Positions 35,823 through 45,712 of a stretch of 64,000 nt of DNA are shown in pieces. Both the position numbers and the translations under genes were made by a program. The DNA is from Burkholderiales bacterium (lineage in GTDB: Bacteria > Pseudomonadota > Gammaproteobacteria > Burkholderiales > Burkholderiaceae_C): positions 124,001 through 188,000 of the forward strand of contig JACRAZ010000060.1 in assembly GCA_016213205.1 (NCBI GenBank), written 5' to 3'. A model generated the notes under the pieces. That model searched no databases. It worked only from the letters and a program-made list of their open reading frames with translations, and had not been told where the DNA came from. Within the stretch, counting starts at the first letter, position 1. Each line of letters begins with the position of its first letter.

Positions 35823-36344
35823 TCAGCCAGCCGGGCCCGCGCTGGCGGGCCCGGCCTGCGGGGCCTTGCGCTCCAGCAGGCACACGGCGCGGGTTTCGAT
35901 GGCCCGGCCCTCGCCCACCGGGCCCATCTTCTCGGCCGTCTTGGCCTTGACGTTGACGCACGCGCTGTCGATCGCCAACACCTTGGCGATGCGCGCCCGC
36001 ATCGCCGGGATGTGCGGCGCCATCTTCGGCGCCTGCGCGACGATGGTGCTGTCGATGTTGACCACCTCCCAGCCGGCGGCGCGCACCCGGCGCGCGGCCT
36101 CGGCCAGCAGGCGAGCCGAATCGGCGCCGCGGAAAGCCTCGTCGGTGTCCGGAAAGTGGCGGCCGATGTCGCCCAGGCCCGCAGCGCCGAACAGCGCGTC
36201 GATGATGGCGTGCAGCAGCGCGTCGGCGTCGCTGTGGCCCGCGAGGCCATGGCTGTGCGGGACGGTGATGCCGCCCAGGATGAGCGGCCGTCCGGTCACC
36301 AGGACATGGGTATCCCAGCCTTCGCCAATGCGCAATGCACTCAT
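35823..36344 (-). CDS. ispF: 2-C-methyl-D-erythritol 2,4-cyclodiphosphate synthase
   Basis: 173 residues; fifth step of the MEP isoprenoid pathway. The start is ATG 36344 ([15 protein letters not shown]), which overlaps the ispD stop. Metal and active-site residues are Asp11, His13 and His45, in GWDTH and [38 protein letters not shown] and the C-terminal [28 protein letters not shown] complete the signature. The last dozen residues (Pro/Ala/Gly-rich) extend beyond the usual end and are encoded by a perfect hairpin that may be a terminator. Confidence 0.95.
   Translation of the reverse strand: MSALRIGEGWDTHVLVTGRPLILGGITVPHSHGLAGHSDADALLHAIIDALFGAAGLGDIGRHFPDTDEAFRGADSARLLAEAARRVRAAGWEVVNIDSTIVAQAPKMAPHIPAMRARIAKVLAIDSACVNVKAKTAEKMGPVGEGRAIETRAVCLLERKAPQAGPASAGPAG
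35830..35855. terminator. Perfect 11-bp hairpin inside the 3' end of ispF
   Basis: GCCGGGCCCGC and GCGGGCCCGGC pair over a GCTG loop. It lies between the convergent hsp20 and ispF stop codons, within the ispF C-terminal codons. It probably serves as a shared terminator or RNA-stabilising stem. No T-run is present. Confidence 0.5.
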
Positions 36345-37072
36345 GCCTGTGGTTCCCATCCGCGGCGCGTGGCCAGCAGTCGTTCGGCCAGCGCAAAGTC
36401 CTCCGGCCAGGTGATCTTGAGGTTTTCCAGCGCACCGGCCACCAGCTTCGGGCGGTGGCCCAGCGCCTCGACGGCGCTGGATTCATCGGTCACGCCGGCA
36501 CCGGCCGCGGCCAGCGCCGGCCGCAGCAGGCCCAGGCGGAACATCTGCGGCGTCTGCGCGGCCCACTTGTCGGCCCGGTCCACGGTTGCGGCCACCCGGC
36601 CCTCGTGCGCCTGCTTCAGCGTGTCGGCCAGCGGCAGCGCAAGCAGGCCGCCCACTTCGTCGTCGGCGCAGGCGTCGATCAGGCGGTCCACCCATTCGGG
36701 GCGCAGCAGGCAGCGTGCCGCGTCGTGCACCAGCACCCAGTCGTGCGGCTGCGCGCCACGGGCCAGCAGTTCGTCCAGGCCGTTGGCCACCGTTTCGGCC
36801 CGGGTGGCACCGCCGCAGCGGGCCAGCCATTCACGATCGCCGCCATAACGGGGCAGCAGCGCCTCGAACCCGGTGTCCTCGGGCGCCAGCACCACCAGCG
36901 TGGCGGCCAGCCGACGCACCTGCGCCAGCGCCGCCAGCGTGTGCGCCACCAGCGGCTGGCCGGCCAGCGGCGCGTACTGCTTCGGCCCGGCGGTGGCCGC
37001 ACGGGCACCGACACCGGCGCATGGCATCAGCGCAAACAGCCGCGGCTCGGCGCCGATCACAAACAGGGACAT
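36341..37072 (-). CDS. ispD: 2-C-methyl-D-erythritol 4-phosphate cytidylyltransferase
   Basis: 243 residues; third step of the MEP pathway, forming CDP-methylerythritol. The glycine-rich CTP-binding N-terminus is [33 protein letters not shown], and [19 protein letters not shown] and [16 protein letters not shown] are family signatures. GAAGG lies upstream of ATG 37072. ispF is translationally coupled (ATGA). The gene is divergent from mfd across 136 bases that contain a palindromic shared -10 region. Confidence 0.95.
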   Translation of the reverse strand: MSLFVIGAEPRLFALMPCAGVGARAATAGPKQYAPLAGQPLVAHTLAALAQVRRLAATLVVLAPEDTGFEALLPRYGGDREWLARCGGATRAETVANGLDELLARGAQPHDWVLVHDAARCLLRPEWVDRLIDACADDEVGGLLALPLADTLKQAHEGRVAATVDRADKWAAQTPQMFRLGLLRPALAAAGAGVTDESSAVEALGHRPKLVAGALENLKITWPEDFALAERLLATRRGWEPQA

Positions 37073-37140
37073 TGGGGGTACCTTCGGGCAGCGCTCTCCG
37101 GCATTCGCCCTGGGGGCGGCCCGGCGGGCTCATGGGGCAG

Positions 37141-37152
37141 GATTCTAGAATC
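37141..37152. promoter_or_regulatory. Palindromic -10 region shared by divergent mfd and ispD
   Basis: GATTCTAGAATC is a perfect palindrome and presents TAGAAT on both strands. It lies 57 bases before mfd and 69 bases before ispD. Back-to-back promoters sharing this box are plausible; no strong -35 was found. Confidence 0.45.
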
Positions 37153-37163
37153 GCCCTCTCGAC

Positions 37164-37189
37164 CGCCCCGGTGCCCCGCCACCGGGGCG
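37164..37189 (+). promoter_or_regulatory. Attenuator-like hairpin in the mfd leader
   Basis: CGCCCCGGTG and CACCGGGGCG form a perfect 10-bp stem over a 6-base loop, followed by CTTCGCTTTTGCC. It lies between the presumed -10 box and the mfd start. It resembles an intrinsic terminator inside a leader and could attenuate mfd expression. Confidence 0.5.
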
Positions 37190-37208
37190 CTTCGCTTTTG
37201 CCTCGCTC

Positions 37209-40200
37209 ATGCAACGACCCAAGATCGCGCCCGGTAAGCGCTACACCCTGCCCCGCCCCATCGGCTCGGGCGATGCGCTGCTGCTGGCGCGCCTGGCGCA
37301 GGATCGCCTCGCGGAAAAGCGCCTGCTGGCCATCGTCACCGCCGAGCCGGCGGATGCCCAGCGCCTGGCCGACGAACTGCCGTTTTTCGCCCCCGGCCTG
37401 CGCACCACGATCTTCCCGGATTGGGAGACGCTGCCCTACGACACCTTCTCGCCGCACCAGGACCTGATTTCGGAGCGCCTGGCCACGCTGTGGCGCATCC
37501 ACAGCCGCGAGGCCGACGTGGTGCTGCTGCCGGCCACCACCGCCCTAACCCGCCTGGCCCCGCCCAGCTTCCTGGCCGGCACCACCTTCCAGTTCAAGCA
37601 GAAAACCCAGCTCGACGAAGCCGGCCTGCGCGCCCAGCTCACGCTGGCCGGCTACAACCATGTGAGCCAGGTGGTCTCGCCCGGCGAATACGCGGTGCGC
37701 GGCGGCCTGATCGACCTGTTCCCGATGGGCTCGCCGGTGCCCTACCGCGTGGACCTGTTCGACAACGAGGTCGACTCGATCCGCACCTTCGACCCCGACA
37801 GCCAGCGCAGCCTGTACCCCGTGCCCGAGGTGCGGCTGCTGCCCGGCCGCGAGTTCCCGATGGACGAGGCCGCGCGCACCACCTTCCGCCAACGCTGGCG
37901 CGAAAAGCTGGAAGGCGACCCGACCAAGAGCCGCATCTACAAGGACATCGCGCAGGGCATCGCCACCGCCGGCATCGAGTACTACCTGCCGCTGTTCTTC
38001 GCGCAGACCGCGACGATCTTCGACTACCTCGGGCCCGAGGCGATGCTGGTGCTGCACGGCGAGGTGGATGCCGCGTTGTCGCAGTTCTGGACCGACACGC
38101 GCGAGCGCCACCGCTTCCTCAGTGCCGACCACGACCGGCCCATCCTGGCGCCGGAAGACATCTTCCAGCGCAGCGAGGAGTTCTTCACCAACGCCAATGC
38201 GCTGGCCACGCTGGCCCTGCGCGGCAACGAGCCCGTGGACTGGGCGCGCCCGCTGCCCGACGTGGCGGTGGACCGCGGCGCCACCGAGCCGCTGGCCCTG
38301 CTGGGCCGGCACCTGGACAGCACGCCGCACCGCGTGCTGCTGGTGGCCGAGAGCGAAGGCCGCCGCGAGAGCCTGCTCGAGCTGCTGCGCGACCACAAGA
38401 TCGACCCGCCCAGCGTGGACACGCTGGCCGAGTTCGAGGCCAGCGACGAGAAGGTGGCGATCACCGCCGCGCCGCTGGCCGCGGGCTTCTTCTGGCACGA
38501 GCCGGATAGCGCCAAGGCGATCCAGTTCATCACCGAGACCGAGCTCTTCGCCAGCACGCCGCAGGCGCGCCGCCGGCGCAAGCAGGAGCAGACCAGCAGC
38601 GTCGACGCGCTGATCAAGGACCTCTCCGAGCTGAAGATCGGCGACCCGGTGGTGCACGCCAACCATGGCATCGGGCGTTACCAGGGGCTGGTGAACATCG
38701 ACCTGGGCGAAGGCGCCAGCGAGTTCCTGCACCTCGAATACGCCGACAAGGCCACGCTGTACGTGCCGGTGTCGCAGCTGCACCTGATCAGCCGCTACAC
38801 CGGTGTCAGTGCCGACGAGGCACCGCTGCACAAGCTGGGGTCGGGCGCCTGGGAGAAGGCCAAGCGCAAGGCCGCCGAGCAGGTGCGCGACACCGCCGCC
38901 GAGCTGCTGAACCTGTACGCCCGCCGCGCAGCCCGCGAGGGCTACGCCCACCGCTTCTCGGCACACGACTACGAGGCCTTTGCGGCCAGCTTCGGCTTCG
39001 AGGAAACGCCGGACCAGCGTGCGGCCATCCACGCCGTGATCCAGGACATGGTGTCGCCGCAGCCGATGGACCGCCTGGTGTGCGGCGACGTGGGCTTCGG
39101 CAAGACCGAGGTCGCGCTGCGCGCGGCCTTCGTGGCGGTGCATGGCGGCAAGCAGGTGGCCCTGCTCGCGCCGACCACGCTGCTGGCCGAGCAGCACTAC
39201 CAGACGCTGGTCGATCGTTTCGGCAAGTGGCCGATCAAGGTGGCCGAGCTCTCGCGCTTCCGCTCCGGCAAGGAGGTGAAGATCGCGCTCGAGGGGCTGG
39301 AGAACGGCACCGTCGACATCGTCGTGGGCACCCACAAGCTGCTGAGCCCCGAGGTGAAGTACAAGCGCCTGGGCCTGCTGATCATCGACGAGGAGCACCG
39401 CTTCGGCGTGCGCCACAAGGAAGCCATCAAGGCCATGCGCGCCGAGGTGGACGTGCTCACCCTCACGGCCACGCCGATCCCGCGCACGCTGGGCATGGCG
39501 CTGGAAGGCCTGCGCGACTTGAGCGTCATCGCCACCGCGCCGCAGCGGCGCCTGGCCATCAAGACCTTCGTGCGCAACGAGGGCAACAGCGTGATCCGCG
39601 AGGCCGTGCTGCGTGAACTCAAGCGTGGCGGCCAGGTCTATTTCCTGCACAACGAGGTCGAGACCATCGCCGCGCGGCGCGAACGCCTGGTCGAGCTGCT
39701 GCCCGAGGCCCGCATCGCCATCGCCCACGGCCAGATGCCCGAGCGCGAGCTCGAATCGGTGATGCGCGACTTCGTGGCCCAGCGCAGCAACGTGCTGCTG
39801 TGTTCCACCATCATCGAGACCGGCATCGACGTGCCCACGGCCAACACCATCGTCATCAGCCGGGCCGACAAGTTCGGCCTCGCGCAGCTGCACCAGCTGC
39901 GCGGGCGCGTGGGCCGTTCGCACCACCAGGCCTATGCCTACCTGCTGGTGCCCGACACCGAGACGCTGACCAAGCAGGCCCAGCTTCGGCTCGATGCGAT
40001 CCAGAGCATGGAAGAGCTGGGCTCGGGCTTCTACCTCGCGATGCACGACCTGGAGATCCGCGGCGCCGGCGAGGTGCTGGGCGAGCACCAGAGCGGCAAC
40101 ATGCAGGAGGTGGGCTTCCAGCTCTACAACGACATGCTCAGCGAGGCGGTGAGCGCACTGAAGGCCGGCCGCGAGCCCGACCTGCTCAGCCCCACCGGGG

Positions 40201-40661
40201 TGTTCGGCGGCGCCACCGAAATCAACCTGCACGCCCCCGCGCTGCTGCCCGACAGCTACTGCGGCGATGTGCACACCCGGCTGAACCTCTACAAGCGCCT
40301 GGCCACCGCCGAGCGGCCCGAGCAGCTGGACACCATGCTCGAGGAAATCACCGACCGCTTCGGCAAGCTGCCGGCCCAGGGCCAGACCCTGTTCGACACC
40401 CACCGCCTGCGCGTGCTGGCGCGGCCCTATGGCGTGCAGAAGATCGATGCCAACCCGCGGCTGATGAGCATCACCTTCCGTCCCAACCCGCCAATCGACG
40501 CGATGCGCATCATCGAGCTGGTGCAGAAACACCGCCACATCAAGCTGGCCGGCAACGACAAGCTGCGCATCGAGCGCGAGATCGCCGACCCGAAGGACCG
40601 CGCCCAGTTCATCCGCGATGTGCTGCGGGCGCTGGGCCAACCCACCCCCGCCAAGGCCTGA
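37209..40661 (+). CDS. mfd: Transcription-repair coupling factor
   Basis: 1150 residues, standard length. Removes RNA polymerase stalled at DNA lesions and recruits UvrA. The N-terminal UvrB-like module begins IGSGDALLLARLAQ. The RNA polymerase-interacting CarD-like domain is KIGDPVVHANHGIGRYQGLVNI (about 477). The translocase has Walker A GDVGFGKTE (about 625), the DEEH box in IIDEEHRFGVRHKE, TATPIPRTLGMAL and VGRSHHQAYAYLL. The C-terminal TRCF domain follows. sppA begins 16 bases after its stop, so it may be co-transcribed. Confidence 0.97.
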   Translation: MQRPKIAPGKRYTLPRPIGSGDALLLARLAQDRLAEKRLLAIVTAEPADAQRLADELPFFAPGLRTTIFPDWETLPYDTFSPHQDLISERLATLWRIHSREADVVLLPATTALTRLAPPSFLAGTTFQFKQKTQLDEAGLRAQLTLAGYNHVSQVVSPGEYAVRGGLIDLFPMGSPVPYRVDLFDNEVDSIRTFDPDSQRSLYPVPEVRLLPGREFPMDEAARTTFRQRWREKLEGDPTKSRIYKDIAQGIATAGIEYYLPLFFAQTATIFDYLGPEAMLVLHGEVDAALSQFWTDTRERHRFLSADHDRPILAPEDIFQRSEEFFTNANALATLALRGNEPVDWARPLPDVAVDRGATEPLALLGRHLDSTPHRVLLVAESEGRRESLLELLRDHKIDPPSVDTLAEFEASDEKVAITAAPLAAGFFWHEPDSAKAIQFITETELFASTPQARRRRKQEQTSSVDALIKDLSELKIGDPVVHANHGIGRYQGLVNIDLGEGASEFLHLEYADKATLYVPVSQLHLISRYTGVSADEAPLHKLGSGAWEKAKRKAAEQVRDTAAELLNLYARRAAREGYAHRFSAHDYEAFAASFGFEETPDQRAAIHAVIQDMVSPQPMDRLVCGDVGFGKTEVALRAAFVAVHGGKQVALLAPTTLLAEQHYQTLVDRFGKWPIKVAELSRFRSGKEVKIALEGLENGTVDIVVGTHKLLSPEVKYKRLGLLIIDEEHRFGVRHKEAIKAMRAEVDVLTLTATPIPRTLGMALEGLRDLSVIATAPQRRLAIKTFVRNEGNSVIREAVLRELKRGGQVYFLHNEVETIAARRERLVELLPEARIAIAHGQMPERELESVMRDFVAQRSNVLLCSTIIETGIDVPTANTIVISRADKFGLAQLHQLRGRVGRSHHQAYAYLLVPDTETLTKQAQLRLDAIQSMEELGSGFYLAMHDLEIRGAGEVLGEHQSGNMQEVGFQLYNDMLSEAVSALKAGREPDLLSPTGVFGGATEINLHAPALLPDSYCGDVHTRLNLYKRLATAERPEQLDTMLEEITDRFGKLPAQGQTLFDTHRLRVLARPYGVQKIDANPRLMSITFRPNPPIDAMRIIELVQKHRHIKLAGNDKLRIEREIADPKDRAQFIRDVLRALGQPTPAKA

Positions 40662-40677
40662 CCCCACCGGAGACGCC

Positions 40678-42588
40678 ATGTCCGATGCCCCGCAAGCCAC
40701 CGACACCCCCCCGCCCCCCCGACGCCGCGGCTGGGTCCGCCGTTTCTTCGGTGGCCTGTGGTGGCTGGTGGACGGCAGCCGCCGGCTGGCGCTGAACCTG
40801 TTGTTCCTGCTGATCGTCGGCGTGCTGCTCGTGGGCTGGCTGCGCAGCGGGCCGCCCAAGCTGCAGGACAAGACGGTGCTGGTGCTGCGCCCCGTGGGCC
40901 CGCTGGTCGAGCAGCGCTCGGGCAGCGCACGCGACCGGGCCCTGAAGCAGGTGCGCGGCCGCCCCGATGCGCAGGTGCAGTTGCGCGACCTGCTGCGCGT
41001 GCTGGAGGCCGCGGCCACCGATCCGCACATCCACAGCGTGCTGCTGGTGCTGGACGACTTTGCCGGCGGCGGCCTGCCCAGCCAGCGGGAGGTGGCGCTG
41101 GCGCTGCAGCGCTTCAAGCAGGCCAGCGGCGGCAAGAAGGTGCTGGCCTGGGCCGAACACTACGACCAGCGCCAGTACTACCTGGCCGCCCATGCCGACG
41201 AGGTGTACCTGCACCCGATGGGCATGGTCTACCTCAGCGGCTTCGGCAACCTGCGCAACTACTACCGCGACGCGTTTGACCGGCTGGGCGTCAGCGCCAA
41301 CGTGATCCGCGTGGGCAAGTACAAGAACTTCGGCGAGCCCTACTTCGCCACCGCGCCCTCGAAGGAAACGCTGGAATCCGACGCCACCCTGTACGACGCC
41401 CTGTGGTCCACCTACACCGGCGCCGTGGAAGCCGCGCGCAAGCTGCCCGCGGGCAGCATCACGCAGGGCATCGAGGCTCTGCCGCAGCAACTGCCGGCCC
41501 TGGGTGGCGATGCGGCCAAGCTCGCGCTGCAGAGCAAGCTGGTCGACGGCCTCAAGACCCAGGACGAACTGCGTGAGCTGCTGATCCAGCGTGGCGCGAA
41601 GGACGAGCAGCACAAGACCTTCCGCCAGGTGTCCTTCGGCGAGTACCTGGGCCGCCTGCCGGCGCCTGCGGCCGCCGGCGACGCGGTGGGCGTCATCGTG
41701 GCCGAAGGCGGCATCACCGATGGCGACGCGCCTCCCGGCGCCGTTGGCGGCCGCTCCACGGCAGGCCTCATCCGCCAGGCCCGCGAGGACGACAAGGTCA
41801 AGGCCATCGTGCTGCGCGTGCGCTCGCCCGGCGGCAGCGCCTTTGCCTCGGAGGTGATCCGGCGCGAGCTCGAGCTCACCCGGGCCGCCGGCAAGCCGGT
41901 GGTGGTGTCGATGGGCGACGTGGCGGCTTCGGGCGGCTACTGGATCTCGCTGGCCGCCGACGAGGTGATCGCAGACCCGGCCACCATCACCGGCTCGATC
42001 GGCGTGTTCGCGATGCTGCCCACCGCCGACGGCCTGATGGCCAAGCTCTCGGTGCACACGGGCGGCTACGGCACCACCTGGCTGGCCAACGCCTACGACC
42101 CGCGCAAGCCGATGGACCCGCGCTTTGCCGCGCTGGTGCAGGCCAGCGTGGGCCGCATCTACACCGACTTCACCACCCGCGCCGCGCAGGCGCGCAAGAC
42201 CAGCCCGGACAAGATCGACGAGGTGGCGCAAGGCCGCGTGTGGACCGGCGAGCAGGCCAAGGCGCGCGGCCTGATCGACCGCACCGGCAGCTTCACCGAG
42301 GCCCTGGACGCCGCGGCCAGCCGCGCCAAGCTGGCCAAGGGCTGGCGCACCGTCTACATCGAGCGCGACGCCGGCCGGCTGGTGCGCTTGCTCGGCCTGT
42401 TCAACACCGCCGCAGCCGACGCCCTGCAACCGGTGCTGGACCACTGGACACAGCAGCTGGCCGGCCCCTCGGCGCTGGTGCCGGCCCCGCTGCGCGAGAT
42501 GCAGCAGGAGCTCGGCTGGCTGGCCGAGTTGAGCGACGCCAAACGCCCCTTCACCGCCGTCGTGCACTGCCTGTGCGAGGCGCCTTGA
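40678..42588 (+). CDS. sppA: Signal peptide peptidase SppA, 67K type
   Basis: 636 residues. Membrane-anchored serine protease that degrades cleaved signal peptides at the periplasmic face. One N-terminal membrane segment ([19 protein letters not shown]) follows a basic Arg-rich start. The Lys/Ser dyad is seen in [14 protein letters not shown] (Lys, about 213) and [10 protein letters not shown] (Ser, about 417), each in one of the two tandem domains. ATG 40678 is chosen after the mfd stop. serB follows after 14 bases. Confidence 0.94.
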   Translation: MSDAPQATDTPPPPRRRGWVRRFFGGLWWLVDGSRRLALNLLFLLIVGVLLVGWLRSGPPKLQDKTVLVLRPVGPLVEQRSGSARDRALKQVRGRPDAQVQLRDLLRVLEAAATDPHIHSVLLVLDDFAGGGLPSQREVALALQRFKQASGGKKVLAWAEHYDQRQYYLAAHADEVYLHPMGMVYLSGFGNLRNYYRDAFDRLGVSANVIRVGKYKNFGEPYFATAPSKETLESDATLYDALWSTYTGAVEAARKLPAGSITQGIEALPQQLPALGGDAAKLALQSKLVDGLKTQDELRELLIQRGAKDEQHKTFRQVSFGEYLGRLPAPAAAGDAVGVIVAEGGITDGDAPPGAVGGRSTAGLIRQAREDDKVKAIVLRVRSPGGSAFASEVIRRELELTRAAGKPVVVSMGDVAASGGYWISLAADEVIADPATITGSIGVFAMLPTADGLMAKLSVHTGGYGTTWLANAYDPRKPMDPRFAALVQASVGRIYTDFTTRAAQARKTSPDKIDEVAQGRVWTGEQAKARGLIDRTGSFTEALDAAASRAKLAKGWRTVYIERDAGRLVRLLGLFNTAAADALQPVLDHWTQQLAGPSALVPAPLREMQQELGWLAELSDAKRPFTAVVHCLCEAP

Positions 42589-42602
42589 ACCCCAGCACCC
42601 CC

Positions 42603-43316
42603 ATGACGGCCATCGAACACGCCCCCGGCCTCTTCATCCGCGGCATCACGCCGCCGCTGCCGCTGTCGGCCTACAAGCTGATCGCGTTCGACATGGATTC
42701 CACGCTGATCAACATCGAGTGCGTGGACGAGATCGCCGCCGCCGCTGGCCGCAAGGCCGAGGTGGCCGAGATCACCGAGGCCGCCATGCGTGGCGAGATC
42801 GCCGACTACAAGGACAGCCTGCGCCGCCGCGTGGCGCTGCTGGCCGGCGTGCCGGTGAGCGCACTGCAGCAGGTGTACGACGAGCGCCTGCAGCTCAACC
42901 CCGGGGTCGAGACCTTCGTGCGCGCCTGCCAGCAGGCCGGGTTGAAGACGCTGCTGGTCTCGGGCGGCTTCACCTTCTTCAGCGAGCGGGTACGCCACCG
43001 CCTGGGGCTGGACTTCGCGCGCGCCAACTCACTGGGCGTGGCCAATGGCCGGCTCACCGGCACCTTGTTCGACCGGCCCTGGGGCGACATCTGCGACGGC
43101 GCCGAGAAGCGCCGCGTGGTGCTCGAGGTGTGCGAGCTGATGGGCATCGGCACCGAGCAGGCCATCGCCGTGGGCGATGGCGCCAACGACCTGCCGATGA
43201 TGTCGGTGGCGGGCCTGTCGATCGCCTACCACGGCAAGCCCGCGGTGCGCGAGCAGGCCATGATCTCGATCGAGCAAGGCGGCATGGACCGCGCGCTCGA
43301 GGTGTTCAGTCGTTGA
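42603..43316 (+). CDS. serB: Phosphoserine phosphatase
   Basis: 237 residues; last step of serine synthesis. HAD-type motifs are FDMDSTLINIECVDEIA (nucleophile Asp30, Asp32), LVSGGFTFF (motif II) and AVGDGANDLPMM (motif III). It lacks the long N-terminal ACT region of some SerB proteins. ATG 42603 is the best start; a TTG 21 bases upstream is possible. Its stop overlaps the convergent tonB-like gene by 11 bases, so both 3' ends must be read through each other's coding sequence. Confidence 0.94.
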   Translation: MTAIEHAPGLFIRGITPPLPLSAYKLIAFDMDSTLINIECVDEIAAAAGRKAEVAEITEAAMRGEIADYKDSLRRRVALLAGVPVSALQQVYDERLQLNPGVETFVRACQQAGLKTLLVSGGFTFFSERVRHRLGLDFARANSLGVANGRLTGTLFDRPWGDICDGAEKRRVVLEVCELMGIGTEQAIAVGDGANDLPMMSVAGLSIAYHGKPAVREQAMISIEQGGMDRALEVFSR

Positions 43317-44076
43317 GGTTGAACACCAGCTGCACCAGGTGCTCGCGCGCGGCGGGCAGCGGCGCATAACGCCACTGGCGCACCGCATCGCGCACGATGG
43401 CCGCGAGCGCCGGGCTCTCGCTGGCGCGGATGTCGACCTCGCTCACCGTGCCGTCGGTGTTCACCTTGAAGGCCACGGTGACCTCACTGTTGGGCTTCAG
43501 GCGCGAGCGCACGCGCTGCGGCAGCTCGGGTTCGATGTAGTTCACCAGGGTCAGCGGCGCCTGGGCTGCGGGCGGTGGCACCGGGGCCGCGGCAGGCGGC
43601 GCTGCGGCCCCCACCGTGGGCGCCGCCACCGGGGCAGCGGCGGGTGTTGGCGCGGCCACGGTTGCGGTGCCCGAGACACCGGCGGGGCCGGCCGCGGCGG
43701 CCGAGGCCGGGGCGGGGGCCGGCGCTGCCGGCGGCGCTGCCACGGCCGCCGCCGCCACCGGCTGTGCCGGCAAGGGCTCCACCCGTTCAACGATGGCGCT
43801 GGGCTGCGGGCTCGGCGCCGGGCGCCGCTCGGCAGTGCGCGGTGGCGCGGGGGCCGGCACGGAGGCCGCCGCTGCCGGGGCAGCAGCGGGGGCATCTGCT
43901 GCCTTGGCACGGGCCTTCACCTGGCTGGCCTCGATGATCATGCGCAAGGGATTGGCTGCCTCGCGGCGGGCCCGTTCCATGCGCTCCACCGTGGCGGGGT
44001 CGGGCGGTGCGGGCGCCTGCGCCATGGCCCAGCCGGCCAGGCACAAGCCGGCTGCTCCCAGTACAACTCTTCTCAA
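43306..44076 (-). CDS. TonB C-terminal domain (energy transducer-like) exported protein
   Basis: 256 residues. The start chosen is TTG 44076, with GGGAGG upstream; it begins exactly at a Sec signal peptide (LRRVVLGAAGLCLAGWAMAQA). The upstream frame to 44271 lacks any such support. After a short charged stretch comes a long Ala/Pro-rich linker (about 60-165). The C-terminus is a TonB-like domain: LTLVNYIEPELPQRVRSRLKPNSEVTVAFKVNTDGTVSEVDIRASESPAL. The cleavable signal rather than a membrane anchor suggests a soluble periplasmic protein, not a classical TonB. Partner and substrate are unknown. Confidence 0.82.
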   Translation of the reverse strand: MRRVVLGAAGLCLAGWAMAQAPAPPDPATVERMERARREAANPLRMIIEASQVKARAKAADAPAAAPAAAASVPAPAPPRTAERRPAPSPQPSAIVERVEPLPAQPVAAAAVAAPPAAPAPAPASAAAAGPAGVSGTATVAAPTPAAAPVAAPTVGAAAPPAAAPVPPPAAQAPLTLVNYIEPELPQRVRSRLKPNSEVTVAFKVNTDGTVSEVDIRASESPALAAIVRDAVRQWRYAPLPAAREHLVQLVFNLND

Positions 44077-44143
44077 CTCGCCCTCCCTGCAACGCTTGTG
44101 GCGTTCGAGCGGAGCCGGTGGGCCCCGTGTTGATGCGCGGCAG

Positions 44144-44149
44144 ATTCTA
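44144..44149 (-). promoter_or_regulatory. Possible -10 box of the TonB-like gene
   Basis: TAGAAT on the minus strand in CTAGAATC, 68 bases before the TTG start. It supports transcription beginning after the upstream in-frame ATG codons. No convincing -35 box was seen. Confidence 0.4.
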
Positions 44150-44331
44150 GGAACGCGGCGCCGTCGCTCCATCGGCGTTAGACCTGAGGCGCGGTGGTTT
44201 GACCTTGCACAGACGAACACCACTTCTGCGGGCAAGCCCGGGCGGACCACGGTCGGCCACGGCCCTAGCATCGAGCGTCACGCCCGCCCGGCGCGCGGCT
44301 TCCCCCCCCCACCGACAAGGACCCCCGCCCC

Positions 44332-45693
44332 ATGAGCCAGACCAAGTTCCTGCTCGACGAGAGCAAGATGCCCACCCACTGGTACAACATCGCCGCCGAC
44401 CTGCCGGTGGCCGCCCCCCCCGTGCTGCACCCGGGCACGATGCAGCCGGTGGGCCCGGACGACCTGGCGCCGCTGTTCCCGATGGAACTGATCATGCAGG
44501 AGGTGTCCACCGAGCGCGAGATCCCGATCCCCGAGCCGGTGCGCGAGGTGTTCCGGCTGTGGCGCCCGGCGCCGCTGATCCGTGCGCACCGGCTCGAGAA
44601 GGCGCTGGGCACGCCGGCCAAGATCTACTACAAGTACGAGGGCGTCTCGCCCGCCGGCTCGCACAAGCCCAACACCGCCATTCCGCAGGCCTGGTACAAC
44701 GCCCAGGCCGGCATCAAGAAGCTCAGCACCGAGACCGGCGCCGGCCAGTGGGGCTCCTCGCTGGCCTTCGCCGGCGCGCTGTTCGGCCTGCAGGTGCAGG
44801 TGTTCCAGGTGCGGGTCTCGTACGACCAGAAGCCCTACCGGCGTGCGCTGATGGAAACCTACGGCGCCAGCTGCGTGGCCTCGCCCTCGAACCTGACGAA
44901 CGCCGGCCGGGCCATCCTGGCGCAGAACCCCGAGCACCCGGGCTCGCTGGGCATTGCCATCAGCGAGGCGGTGGAAGTGGCCGCGACCAACGACGACACC
45001 AAGTACGCGCTGGGCTCGGTGCTCAACCACGTGCTGCTGCACCAGACCATCATCGGCCAGGAAGCCATGCTGCAGCTCGAGATGGCCGGCGACGACCCGG
45101 ACGTGGTGGTGGGCTGCACCGGCGGCGGCAGCAACTTCGCGGGCATCGCATTCCCGTTCATCGGCCAGCAGCTGCGCGGTGGCAAGAAGCGCCGCATCGT
45201 GGCGGTGGAGCCGGCCGCCTGCCCGTCGCTCACCCGCGGCAAGTACGCCTACGACTTCGGCGACACGGCGCACCTGACACCGCTGACCAAGATGCACACG
45301 CTGGGCAGCACCTTCACGCCGCCCGGCTTTCACGCCGGCGGCCTGCGCTACCACGGCATGGCGCCGATGGTCAGCCACCTGAAGGAGCTGGGCCTGATCG
45401 AGGCCACCGCCTACCACCAGGTGGCCTGCTTCGAGGCCGGCGTGCTGTTCGCGCGGGCCGAGGGCATCGTGCCGGCACCGGAGGCCAACCACGCGGTGAA
45501 GGGCGCCATCGCCGAAGCGCTGCGCTGCAAGGCCGAGGGCAAGTCGGAGGTGATCCTGTTCAACCTGTGCGGCCACGGCCACTTCGACATGGCGGCCTAC
45601 ACCCAGTACTTTGCCGGCAAGCTCACCGACCAGTCCTATGACGAGGCCGAGCTGGCGATGGCGTTGTCGGGTCTGCCCTCGGTGCCAGCCTGA
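44332..45693 (+). CDS. TrpB2-type tryptophan synthase beta chain, solitary
   Basis: 453 residues. PLP enzyme forming tryptophan from serine and indole. The PLP lysine is Lys112 in [12 protein letters not shown]. The phosphate-binding loop is [11 protein letters not shown], and the N-terminal extension [13 protein letters not shown]...[23 protein letters not shown] marks the TrpB2 group, distinct from the TrpB1 that pairs with TrpA. No trpA lies nearby. TrpB2 is thought to act alone, perhaps as an indole-salvage enzyme or with another serine-linked role. It is convergent with hrpA, 19 bases away, and divergent from the TonB-like gene. Confidence 0.92.
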   Translation: MSQTKFLLDESKMPTHWYNIAADLPVAAPPVLHPGTMQPVGPDDLAPLFPMELIMQEVSTEREIPIPEPVREVFRLWRPAPLIRAHRLEKALGTPAKIYYKYEGVSPAGSHKPNTAIPQAWYNAQAGIKKLSTETGAGQWGSSLAFAGALFGLQVQVFQVRVSYDQKPYRRALMETYGASCVASPSNLTNAGRAILAQNPEHPGSLGIAISEAVEVAATNDDTKYALGSVLNHVLLHQTIIGQEAMLQLEMAGDDPDVVVGCTGGGSNFAGIAFPFIGQQLRGGKKRRIVAVEPAACPSLTRGKYAYDFGDTAHLTPLTKMHTLGSTFTPPGFHAGGLRYHGMAPMVSHLKELGLIEATAYHQVACFEAGVLFARAEGIVPAPEANHAVKGAIAEALRCKAEGKSEVILFNLCGHGHFDMAAYTQYFAGKLTDQSYDEAELAMALSGLPSVPA

Positions 45694-45712
45694 CAAGCGC
45701 CACGGCCTGGCA

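Noticed and set aside
37545..41135. A 1196-codon minus-strand open frame across mfd and sppA
   Set aside because: Same shadow effect. mfd is unmistakable on the plus strand and the antisense product has no known motif.
44077..44271. N-terminal extension of the TonB-like protein to the upstream ATG
   Set aside because: It would put a signal peptide in the middle of the protein. A ribosome binding site and TTG sit exactly at the signal peptide start.
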